Below are positions 34,400-41,495 of a stretch of 64,000 nt of DNA, in pieces (the stretch's first letter is position 1; each line of letters begins with the position of its first letter). The notes below the pieces were generated by a model. That model did not search any database and was not told the origin of the DNA. It was given only the letters and a program-made list of their open reading frames with translations. The translations under genes and the position numbers were made by a program. The stretch lies in the NCBI RefSeq assembly GCF_000183545.2, contig NZ_JH976535.1, forward strand, positions 1,107,890-1,171,889, given 5' to 3'. Origin of the DNA: Thermaerobacter subterraneus DSM 13965. Its GTDB lineage: Bacteria > Bacillota > Sulfobacillia > Thermaerobacterales > Thermaerobacteraceae.

Positions 34400-34888
34400 T
34401 CAACCGCCGCGAGCTTCTGGGGAACCGGCGGCAGCCCGGGGGACGGGCCACCCTTGACGGCAGTGGCGGCACAGGCCTTCGAGGACCAGTTCCTGGCCGG
34501 TAATCAAAAAGCCCGTCTGTTCCCGCACCTGGCGGACGATCTCGTCCAGCTCGGGCAGCGCCACGTCCTGCAACCGGTGGCAGCGCACACAGGCCAGGTG
34601 CGCGTGGGGTGCCGGATCCCCGTCGTAGCGGTCGGGCTCGCCCGGCATGGCCACCCGCCGGGCAAGCCCCGCCTCGACCAGCACGGCCAACACCCGGCGC
34701 GTGGTGGCGGGGCTCAGGGTCGGCAGGGACGGCCGGAGGGTTTCGTACACCTCGTCCGCAGTCGGATGGACCCCCGCCCTGGCCGCGCGCAGCAGGGCTT
34801 CGTAGACCGCCACCCGCTGGATCGTCGGGCGCTGGCCGGCCCGGCGCAGGTGGCGGGCCAGCTGCTGCCACGCTCGTTGTCGGGCCAT
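34400..34888 (-). CDS. Fur-family metal/peroxide regulator
   Basis: A 162-residue Fur superfamily protein. Winged-helix part: ARHLRRAGQRPTIQRVAVYEALLRA, TADEVYETLRPSLPTLSPATTRRVLAVLVEAGLARRV. The metal-binding part has HAHLACVRCHRLQDV and a second CRHC pair, i.e. the structural zinc site with four Cys. The sensing site cannot be assigned, so Fur, PerR or Zur roles are all possible. ATG 34888 follows GGGAGGAACC. It lies 17 bases downstream of the hypothetical gene ending at 34905, so the two are probably cotranscribed. Confidence 0.88.
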   Translation of the reverse strand: MARQRAWQQLARHLRRAGQRPTIQRVAVYEALLRAARAGVHPTADEVYETLRPSLPTLSPATTRRVLAVLVEAGLARRVAMPGEPDRYDGDPAPHAHLACVRCHRLQDVALPELDEIVRQVREQTGFLITGQELVLEGLCRHCRQGWPVPRAAAGSPEARGG

Positions 34889-34904
34889 GCAGGTTCCTCC
34901 CATC

Positions 34905-35405
34905 TCAATGGCCGGCGTGACGGGGGTGGGTCGCACCGGTCAGGGCGTGGAGCAGGCCGTTGAGGCGCTGCGCTTCCCGGGGGAAGTCGTGGCGCAGCAG
35001 GGACCAGGCCTGGGCTGCCATCATGCAGGCCCGCTCCGGTTCCCCGGCGGCGTCCAGCTCGCGCAAGGCCTGGACGAACAGGCGAACCAGGGGCGGGACC
35101 ACCGGAGCCTCCCGGGAGGGCAGGGCCGGGCCGGTTGGCGCCCGCCCGCTACCCGCTTCAACCGCTGGAGCAGCCGGCCCCGCTGGCGCCCCGGGGCTGC
35201 CGGAGCGGGGGGTGGCGATCGACCGGCCCACGCCGGCCGCCGGGCGTCTGCCTTGTAGGGATGGCTGGATGGGCCGCCCGGCTCCGTCCCCTGGTTCCCG
35301 GCGGCTGCGGCCGGCGTCCTTGTGGCCGCCGGCGATGTCCTCTCGGGCCGCCTCGCTTCCCGGCGCCTCTGGGCCGTGTTCGGCCTGGCGGGGTTGCCAC
35401 AGCAC
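34905..35405 (-). CDS. Small unknown protein upstream of fur-like gene
   Basis: A 166-residue frame. The first 100 residues are low-complexity (Arg/Gly/Pro/Ser); the last 60 look like a real helical domain (PPLVRLFVQALRELDAAGEPERACMMAAQAWSLLRHDFPREAQRLNGLLHALTG). GTG 35405 is supported by GGGGGGAG seven bases upstream. A one-mismatch Crp-type palindrome lies about 110 bases upstream. I do not recognise the family. The true protein might start later and be only the C-terminal domain. Confidence 0.6.
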   Translation of the reverse strand: MLWQPRQAEHGPEAPGSEAAREDIAGGHKDAGRSRREPGDGAGRPIQPSLQGRRPAAGVGRSIATPRSGSPGAPAGPAAPAVEAGSGRAPTGPALPSREAPVVPPLVRLFVQALRELDAAGEPERACMMAAQAWSLLRHDFPREAQRLNGLLHALTGATHPRHAGH

Positions 35406-35513
35406 GGTCGTCTCCCCCCGTCCCGTTCCACCACAAGGCCCGGCGTCCTGTGGGGCCGTCCTCGCGCCCCGGTTTCCGCGTGCCCGGCTCGCGCCGGGTT
35501 TCCATAGCCTCCT

Positions 35514-35527
35514 GTGACCAGGGCCAC
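35514..35527. promoter_or_regulatory. Degenerate Crp-type operator upstream of the 34905-35405 gene
   Basis: TGTGA-CCAGGG-CCACG, one mismatch from GTGA-N6-TCAC, about 110 bases before the GTG start. Imperfect repeats of GCGACCT follow at 35577-35615. Confidence 0.35.
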
Positions 35528-35604
35528 GCTGCTACGGTGGCCACCGCGCCAGGTTGCCACGTTGCCGCTTGGCGGCCTCGCGACCTCGCGACGCCGCGAC
35601 CTGG

Positions 35605-37119
35605 CTACCTGGCTGCGTGACGACCCGGCGACGTTCCCGCCCCCCGCTGGATGAGGAACCGGAAATACCGCCAGGGCCAGATGCGCCTTCGCTCGCGGAA
35701 GAGCAGCCGGTGCCCGTGGACTTCCAGCCAGGCCGGCAGTTCCCACCAGGAGATGGGATCGGAACTCAAGAGCTCCAGCACCTCGCCCGGCGCCATGCCG
35801 GCCAGGGCTTCTTCCACGTGGACGAACCCGGCACAACCGGCGCCGCGCCGGTCGAGACGCCGTACCGGGGCGGCCGCGGCCGCCCCGGGCAGGGAGGCGG
35901 CGGCTGGACGGCCCGCTTCACCCCGCCGGCGCAAGGCACGGCCCCGGCTCGTTCCAGCCGTTGGACCGGCCAGTTCCTCCAGATCGCACATCCCCTTGAT
36001 CGGCGAGCAGGCGCGCCACAGGGGGCAGGTGATGAAGATGACGAAGAGGGCCGCCACCAGCCCCAGCTTGACCAGGGCCAGGCGACCCACCCAGTTCCCG
36101 GGCCAGGCCAAGGGGTTCCACCCGGCATAGGCGGCCGCCTGGGCAAGGCCGGTCGCCAGCAGCAGGGGCAGGAAGACCCGGACCCGCTTGCGGAAGCGTT
36201 CCAGCTGGGTGGCCGAGGCGGCCACCGTGGCAAAGGCCAGCTCGTCCCGGGCGGCGGGCACGGCGACGAAGATGTTCCACACCGCCCCGCCCAGCCACAG
36301 GCCGAAGGCCCCCAGGTGAAGGGGGCGCAGGACCCAGGCCGGCCACCAGGTGCCGAAGGTCAGGGCCGCGTCCAGAAGGCCCATGGCAACCAGGAGGGCG
36401 GTGGCGGACCAGAGGACGGCCAGCGCCTGGCGGCGTGCCGCCAGGGCCTCGTCGTCGGGCAGGCGTGACAGCGCCAGCGTGGCAGCGACCAGGCCGCCGT
36501 AGAGCGCGACGACGAGCAGCCAGAGCCCGACCCAACCGCGGGCGGCGGCCACCGGGCCGACCCAGGCGGCCCAGAACCCGCCGCCGGCCAGCGCCGCCAC
36601 CAGTCCTCCCGCCATCAGCGGCCGGTAGTGGCGGGCCTGGGCGGCCGCCAGCCGGGCCACGGCGGCGGGCTGGGTGTCCCGGGGCACGACGAAGCGCGAC
36701 CACCACATGGTGCCGCCGGCCAGAATGCCAAGCCCGACCAGGCCCGCCCAGCGCGGCACGACCAGCCAGGGCGGCATGCCCTGCATGCGCAGGGTCAGGT
36801 AAACACCGACCAGCGAGGCCAGGCTGATGACCGTCAGCGCCACCCGGGGAAGCAGGTAGCGGTTGACGTAGCGTCCCAGCAGGGAGTCGGCCGGTGCCGT
36901 CTCTGCGGCCGCGCCGGCCCCGACCGCCCCGTCCCCGGCCTCCCTGTCCGGGACCGCCGGGCGCTGCATGGGCGGGGCCGCCGGGGAAGCGGGTTGGGCG
37001 GCGACAGTCAGGGATCGCACCTCATCCTGGCTAGCGGGGGACGGGCGACCTGCCGGGGCGGGTGCGGGCCCCCGGGCAAGCCGCTCAGGGCCGGCGATCT
37101 GCGTGGGGACCGGCATCAT
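35605..37119 (-). CDS. CopD-like membrane domain fused to a TusA-like sulfur-carrier domain
   Basis: A 504-residue protein. After a Pro/Ala-rich N-terminus come eight or more membrane helices (LPRVALTVISLASLVGVYLTL, LRPLHLGAFGLWLGGAVWNIFVAVP, LALVKLGLVAALFVIFITCP), with the HLGAFGLWLGGAVW helix typical of CopD/DUF4149-like proteins. The C-terminal 90 residues (RRLDRRGAGCAGFVHVEEALAGMAPGEVLELLSSDP, SWWELPAWLEVHGHRLL) are a TusA/SirA-type domain with its conserved Cys. The combination suggests persulfide or metal handling at the membrane. ATG 37119 follows GGAGGTGACGG. A perfect Crp-type palindrome sits 58 bases upstream. Confidence 0.85.
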   Translation of the reverse strand: MMPVPTQIAGPERLARGPAPAPAGRPSPASQDEVRSLTVAAQPASPAAPPMQRPAVPDREAGDGAVGAGAAAETAPADSLLGRYVNRYLLPRVALTVISLASLVGVYLTLRMQGMPPWLVVPRWAGLVGLGILAGGTMWWSRFVVPRDTQPAAVARLAAAQARHYRPLMAGGLVAALAGGGFWAAWVGPVAAARGWVGLWLLVVALYGGLVAATLALSRLPDDEALAARRQALAVLWSATALLVAMGLLDAALTFGTWWPAWVLRPLHLGAFGLWLGGAVWNIFVAVPAARDELAFATVAASATQLERFRKRVRVFLPLLLATGLAQAAAYAGWNPLAWPGNWVGRLALVKLGLVAALFVIFITCPLWRACSPIKGMCDLEELAGPTAGTSRGRALRRRGEAGRPAAASLPGAAAAAPVRRLDRRGAGCAGFVHVEEALAGMAPGEVLELLSSDPISWWELPAWLEVHGHRLLFRERRRIWPWRYFRFLIQRGAGTSPGRHAAR

Positions 37120-37176
37120 CCGTCACCTCCGTGTTCCCTTCGCTTCTACCCTGCCCCAAGGCGGACCGGCCGGGCT

Positions 37177-37190
37177 GTGACGGCCGTCAC
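37177..37190. promoter_or_regulatory. Perfect Crp-type operator upstream of copD-tusA fusion
   Basis: TGTGA-CGGCCG-TCACC; GTGACGGCCGTCAC is a full palindrome, centred about 64 bases before the start at 37119. Confidence 0.65.
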
Positions 37191-37426
37191 CGCCGGCGGC
37201 AGCCGCGCGGCGGGGCGACGGGGCACGGCGGGGCAACGGGCCTCGGGCCGTGGGGCGTGCCGTCCCGGGGGCCGGCCAGCGCGGTGTGGGCCGTGACCGC
37301 TGGGGCCCGCCGCCGTGGGAGCGTCCCGCCGCCACGCCCGGTGGCGGGACCGCCCGGCGGCAGGACCCCGGGCGGGGACCGGCCGCACGGTCACTACCGG
37401 ACGGCGTCACCTCCTTACGGCGCCCG

Positions 37427-37440
37427 GTGACGGGCATCAC
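37427..37440. promoter_or_regulatory. Perfect Crp-type operator upstream of the DUF2249 gene
   Basis: GTGA-CGGGCA-TCAC followed by AG, 71 bases before the start at 37511. With the site at 37177 it occupies the 391-base divergent gap; no gene was seen between them. Confidence 0.6.
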
Positions 37441-37510
37441 AGCCGGCGGACCCCGCGATCGGGCACCATCGCCCTGAGGAGACGTTCCAAGGAGACGAGG
37501 AGGTGGGAGC

Positions 37511-38263
37511 ATGTTCTTCCGCAGGGGCAAGGGTGCCGGCCGGGCCGGACCTGCCGGGGAACGCCCAGGGGCGGCGGGCGGCACGGAGGCTTCGCCGAAC
37601 GGGCAGGCTGCGCCGGGCGGGATCGCGCGCGAGGGCCTGCGGTTGCCGCCCTCTCCGGCCGAACCGGCGCTTCAGCTGGACAACCGCGGGCTGCAGCCGC
37701 CCGAACCCATGGTGCGGATCCTGTCCGCTCTGGACCGCCTGGAGCCCGGCCAGGTGCTGCAGGCCCACAACGACCGCAAGCCCATGTTCCTCCTGCCCCA
37801 CCTGGACGAGCGCGGTTTCGAATACGCCATGGCAGAACAGGACGACGGATCGGTGATCATCCGCATCTGGCGGGCCGGCGCGGCACCGGGTCCGCAGGAT
37901 GCGGCCGCCCTGCCGGCGGGGAGCGAGCCGCCCGCCCAGGAGGTGCCGGGTTCGGCCGAACCGGCTGACCCTGCCGGACAGCCCGCAGCGGGCGGCAAGG
38001 AGCAGGATCCCGGGACGTCGGCGGCTGGCGCGGGCGTGGAGCCGCTGGTCATGGACGTCCGGCCCTATTTCGCCCGCCGTCAGGAGCCCTTCCGGGACAT
38101 CATGGCCAACGTGGCACGCCTCAAGCCAGGCCAGCCCTTCGTGCTGATCGTCGGGTTCGAGCCCGTGCCCCTCTACTGGGTGATGAAGCGCAAGGGGTTC
38201 GAGCACCGGGCGGAGCGGCAACCGGACGGGGCCTGGCGGGTCACCTTCTGGCGGCCGGAATAG
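37511..38263 (+). CDS. Tandem DUF2249 protein
   Basis: A 250-residue protein with two DUF2249 units. The first is LDNRGLQPPEPMVRILSALDRLEPGQVLQAHNDRKPMFLLPHLDERGFEYAMAEQ (about 55-115), the second MDVRPYFARRQEPFRDIMANVARLKPGQPFVLIVGFEPVPLYWVMKRKGFEHRA (about 180-235), joined by an Ala/Gly/Pro linker. DUF2249 domains resemble TusA in fold and occur beside NO-handling genes; their ligand is not established. ATG 37511 follows GAGGAGGTGGG. The GTGA-N6-TCAC site upstream links it to the same regulon. Confidence 0.88.
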   Translation: MFFRRGKGAGRAGPAGERPGAAGGTEASPNGQAAPGGIAREGLRLPPSPAEPALQLDNRGLQPPEPMVRILSALDRLEPGQVLQAHNDRKPMFLLPHLDERGFEYAMAEQDDGSVIIRIWRAGAAPGPQDAAALPAGSEPPAQEVPGSAEPADPAGQPAAGGKEQDPGTSAAGAGVEPLVMDVRPYFARRQEPFRDIMANVARLKPGQPFVLIVGFEPVPLYWVMKRKGFEHRAERQPDGAWRVTFWRPE

Positions 38264-38308
38264 GCGGCGGGAGGCTGGCGGGGTCGCTCCCAGGCGGCGC
38301 GAGCACCA

Positions 38309-38344
38309 CGCGGGCCGGGCCCCCGAAGACCCGGCCCGCGTTTT
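38309..38344 (+). terminator. Rho-independent terminator after the DUF2249 gene
   Basis: CGCGGGCCGGG and CCCGGCCCGCG, a perfect 11-bp stem, followed directly by TTTT. Confidence 0.75.
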
Positions 38345-38512
38345 CGAATTGCCGGGGGCGCCGCCGAAGGCGGGTTCGGCCGGCCGGCGGGGCGCGGTCT
38401 GAGCACTGTCCGAGCAGCCGAGCAGCCTGCTCTGGCGACCCGGCAGGCCGCCACGGTGCCCGGGTGCCGAATCCGGGATCCCGTCCCGGTCACCGGCCGC
38501 CACCGGCAGCGG

Positions 38513-38830
38513 CTAGCCTTCGATCAAGCCGAAGAACCGCTTGGCCCGGTCGCTCATCAGGTCGGGCGTCCACGGCGGCGACCAGACCACCTGGACGTCA
38601 ACCTCCTTGACCCCGGGGACCGCCAGCGCCCGTTCCCGCGTGCCTTCCTGCAGGTAGTTGGTGGCCGGGCAGCCCGGGGTGGTCATGGTCATCACGATGT
38701 GGACCTTGCCGTCTTCCACGGTAATGCCGTAGATCAGACCCAGGTCGACGATGTTGAACCCCAGTTCGGGGTCGATGACGTCCATCAAGGCTTCGCGGAT
38801 GTCGTCCTCCGTCACCATGGGCTCCGCCAC
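38513..38830 (-). CDS. MIP18/SufT-like Fe-S assembly factor
   Basis: A 105-residue DUF59/MIP18-family protein. VTEDDIREALMDVIDPELGFNIVDLGLIYGI, VHIVMTMTTPGCPATNYLQEGTRERALAVPGVKEVDVQVVWSPPWTPDLMSDRAKRFFG is a full family signature with the reactive Cys in TPGCP. Such proteins help mature Fe-S enzymes. GTG 38830 is favoured by GGGAGGTG; a GTG at 38839 overlaps the NnrS-like stop. It lies directly after the NnrS-like gene, probably in one transcript with it. Confidence 0.9.
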   Translation of the reverse strand: MAEPMVTEDDIREALMDVIDPELGFNIVDLGLIYGITVEDGKVHIVMTMTTPGCPATNYLQEGTRERALAVPGVKEVDVQVVWSPPWTPDLMSDRAKRFFGLIEG

Positions 38831-38835
38831 ACCCT

Positions 38836-40455
38836 TCACCTCCCTTGCACGGCGCCCTCACCGGGACGAACCGGCGACAGGCTGCCGCTTCCCCCTGGTG
38901 GAACCCGGCCCGCGGCGCCGGCCCGCCCGCGCTGCCCGAGCCAGGGGGGTGGCACCGGCGCGGCCTGCGGCTTGGGGTCGGCCCGGCGCGCCCGCCAGAG
39001 CTCCAGGGCGATGACCAGCGTGCTCACCAGGGTCAGGCCGGTCATGGCCCGCCAGAGACCGGCCCAGCCGGCCAGGGCCGCCGCGGTGGCCGCGGCCACC
39101 GCCGCAAAGTAAAGCCAGAACCAGGGCCGGGCGCGGTCCTCGTTGACCAGGTCCTGCACCCGGACGGCCGGGCCGCGCCCGAGGCGGGGCCCGAACCTCT
39201 CCAGCCAGGTGAGGAACGGAACGATCTTGTAGAGCTGGGTGAGCCCCAGGCCGGAGAGCCAGCCGAAGAGCAACAGGTACACCAGTGCCGGGGCCAGGCC
39301 GGCCAGCCGGCCCAGCACGGCGCCGGCGGCCATCAACACCACACCCGCAGCCAGCGCCCCGAAGGCGATGGGGGCGTACCGGGCGTTGAGTTCCAGCGCC
39401 TGCCGCCGGCGCTGCCGGTACAGGCGCCGCATGTCCCACAGGTAGAGCAGCACCCCCGCGCCGGCGGCGACCCAGCCGGTGGTGGCCAGGCCTGCCAGTC
39501 CGGTTGCCAGCGCATCCGTCCCTGGGAGACCTGGGGCGCCGGGCGCCGGGATGCCGGCGCCCGCCGGATCCGGCGTCCCGGCCCCCGCCGGGCCGGTGGC
39601 GCCGGCTCCGGCCCGCAGCAACGATGCCAGGCCGCCCAGCCAGGCGACGGCCAGGCCCGCGCCGGCCAGGCGCAGGACCCAGCGCCCCACGGGGCCGCGT
39701 TCTTCCGGCGCCAGGGTGAACATGCTGAGCAGCTTGTAGGCGACGCCCATGGCCGTCAGGGTGAACCAGCCGCCAAGGCCCGCCGCCATGTGCAGGGGGA
39801 GCCCGCGGGCCAGCAGCTGGGCCGCAAGAGCGGGCGACAAGTGGCGGCCGGCGACGTCCGGAAGGGCCAGGACCAGAGCCAGGCTGACCCCCAGCCCGCC
39901 CGTCAGGAGGAGAAAGGCGAGGCCCACCGCCACGAAGCGCGCCGGCAGGACCAGGGGCCGGGCCCGCCAGAGGCCGATGGCCAGGTTGACGGCGGCGACG
40001 GTGAAGCCGGCCAGCACCAGGGTGCCCCCCGCGGGCAACGCCGCCACCAGGAGCCCGCCGCGCAGGGCCGGCGCAGGCGCCGCCACGGCCAGTGACCCGC
40101 CGGCCGGGCCCGGGTCCGAAGCCGGGCTGCCGGCCAGCGGGCCGCCCGGCAACGCCATAAAGCCCAGCACCATGCCCGCCAGGCCGGTCAGGATGAGGCC
40201 CAAAGCCCAGGCCGCCGCGGTGTCGCTGGCCAGGGAGCGCTCGGTGATGACGGGCACGAACTGCTGCAGGGCGCCCAGGATCAAAAGGCTCAGCCAGCCG
40301 ATGGTCAGGAGGTGGACCACGGCCAGGGTGGACGGAGCCCCGAGGCCTGCCTCCGGGTAGGCCCAGCCAAGGGCCAGGACCCCCTGGGCGACGGCGAAGC
40401 AGGCCAGGGCGGCGGTGAAATAGGGGAGGGTCCAGCGGGAGACGCGCACGCCCAT
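38836..40455 (-). CDS. Second NnrS-like polytopic membrane protein
   Basis: A 539-residue protein with about twelve membrane helices. LAVVHLLTIGWLSLLILGALQQFVPVIT and LPLHMAAGLGGWFTLTAMGVAYKLLSMF carry conserved His residues in the pattern seen in NnrS and in subunit-I-like haem proteins. A Gly/Pro/Ala insert of about 40 residues lies between helices. ATG 40455 follows GGGAGG. It is the partner of the MIP18-like gene and has a perfect Crp-type operator 120 bases upstream, supporting a role in NO response rather than respiration itself. A haem-copper-oxidase-like function cannot be excluded. Confidence 0.78.
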   Translation of the reverse strand: MGVRVSRWTLPYFTAALACFAVAQGVLALGWAYPEAGLGAPSTLAVVHLLTIGWLSLLILGALQQFVPVITERSLASDTAAAWALGLILTGLAGMVLGFMALPGGPLAGSPASDPGPAGGSLAVAAPAPALRGGLLVAALPAGGTLVLAGFTVAAVNLAIGLWRARPLVLPARFVAVGLAFLLLTGGLGVSLALVLALPDVAGRHLSPALAAQLLARGLPLHMAAGLGGWFTLTAMGVAYKLLSMFTLAPEERGPVGRWVLRLAGAGLAVAWLGGLASLLRAGAGATGPAGAGTPDPAGAGIPAPGAPGLPGTDALATGLAGLATTGWVAAGAGVLLYLWDMRRLYRQRRRQALELNARYAPIAFGALAAGVVLMAAGAVLGRLAGLAPALVYLLLFGWLSGLGLTQLYKIVPFLTWLERFGPRLGRGPAVRVQDLVNEDRARPWFWLYFAAVAAATAAALAGWAGLWRAMTGLTLVSTLVIALELWRARRADPKPQAAPVPPPWLGQRGRAGAAGRVPPGGSGSLSPVRPGEGAVQGR

Positions 40456-40574
40456 GGGAATTGCCTCCCTTTCCTGCCTGGTGCGCCGGGTGCGGCCGTG
40501 GCGGCCCGGCGGCGCCAGGTCCGTCCCGGTTCGGATGTCGCTTTTAGACTAGGAGATCGCCCGGGGCCGGTGCC

Positions 40575-40588
40575 GTGATGGCCGTCAC
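40575..40588. promoter_or_regulatory. Perfect Crp-type operator upstream of the second NnrS-like gene
   Basis: CGTGA-TGGCCG-TCACA, full GTGA-N6-TCAC match, about 120 bases before the start at 40455. Confidence 0.6.
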
Positions 40589-40704
40589 ACGAGGACATGC
40601 TGCCGAAGGGTGCCTCGACCGGGCCATTCCGAGCCCTGCCGGGGCGAGGTCCGGTGGGCCTTGGCTGCGGGGTATGGCGGCGGCGCGGGCGGCGCGCCGG
40701 GCGG

Positions 40705-40905
40705 TCAGCCGCCGTGCGGGTCCTCCTCGTCCGGGGCGTCCTCCAGGGGACCCCAGCGCAGGGCATCGAGCTCTTCCACCACGCCGTTCTCCCAGCGGAC
40801 GACCACCACGGGCATCAGGCAGGCGGGGTTGGTGCGGACCGCCAGCACCAGACCGCGGAGAGGCAGCTCGGGGTGGCAAACGACCTGACCGGGCCGGATT
40901 CGCAT
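40705..40905 (-). CDS. Small unknown protein
   Basis: A 66-residue protein starting at ATG 40905 behind GGAAGGAGTGCCC. Sequence MRIRPGQVVCHPELPLRGLVLAVRTNPACLMPVVVVRWENGVVEELDALRWG reads like a small beta-barrel (SH3-like) fold; the tail is acidic with a His. No family recognised. It lies between the NnrS-like operator region and the PH-domain gene, transcribed away from the latter. Confidence 0.65.
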   Translation of the reverse strand: MRIRPGQVVCHPELPLRGLVLAVRTNPACLMPVVVVRWENGVVEELDALRWGPLEDAPDEEDPHGG

Positions 40906-41000
40906 GGGCACTCCTTCCCGGGGCGGGGCATGGCCGGTGGCGAGGGCAGACCCGTCCGGTGATGCGGGCATCTTGCCGGTCAAGCCCCGGCCCCTTGCCG

Positions 41001-41017
41001 TATACGTTTAGTGTATA
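41001..41017. promoter_or_regulatory. TATAC/GTATA inverted repeat in a divergent promoter
   Basis: TATAC-GTTTAGT-GTATA in an AT-rich patch between two divergent genes, 8 bases after a TTGCCG box. It is a candidate operator/promoter, from symmetry and composition only. Confidence 0.3.
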
Positions 41018-41116
41018 AGAAACGAACCCGGCTGTGCGGGACCGAGTCCGCAGCCGGTGCCGGCGGCGGGGCTGACGGGGCGCGGCCCGGGGCACGCCGC
41101 GGGGAGGGAGCCGCCC

Positions 41117-41494
41117 GTGAGCTGGATCGGCCGCATGATGGGCCACGCCGGGGAAGCCGACCTGGAGCGGGTTCAACAGGAATACCGCGTCCTCCTGGCG
41201 GAAGGGGAGCGGATCGAGGCCGCCTACCAGGTGATCCGTGATCTCTTCATCTTCACGAACAAGCGCCTCATCCTGGTCGACAAGCAGGGGCTCACCGGCA
41301 AGAAGGTGGAGTACCTGTCCATCCCGTACCGAAGCATCAACCGGTTTGCCGTGGAGACGGCGGGCCACCTGGATCTGGAGGCCGAGCTCAAGATCTGGCT
41401 GGCGGGTAGCCGGGAGCCGCTGGTCAAGACCTTCCACCGCGACCTGGACATCTACTACGTGCAGCGGCTCCTGGCGACCTACGTCCTTCGGTGA
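41117..41494 (+). CDS. Bacterial PH-domain protein
   Basis: A 125-residue protein. EYRVLLAEGERIEAAYQVIRDLFIFTNKRLILVDKQGLTGKKVEYLSIPYRSINRFAVETAGHLDLEAELKIWLAG matches the bacterial PH (PF08000-type) fold. GTG 41117 follows GGGGAGGGAG. Family members are widespread, with unknown biochemical role. The IS1182 element begins two bases after its stop, so the element inserted at the gene's 3' edge. Confidence 0.85.
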   Translation: MSWIGRMMGHAGEADLERVQQEYRVLLAEGERIEAAYQVIRDLFIFTNKRLILVDKQGLTGKKVEYLSIPYRSINRFAVETAGHLDLEAELKIWLAGSREPLVKTFHRDLDIYYVQRLLATYVLR

Positions 41495-41495
41495 A

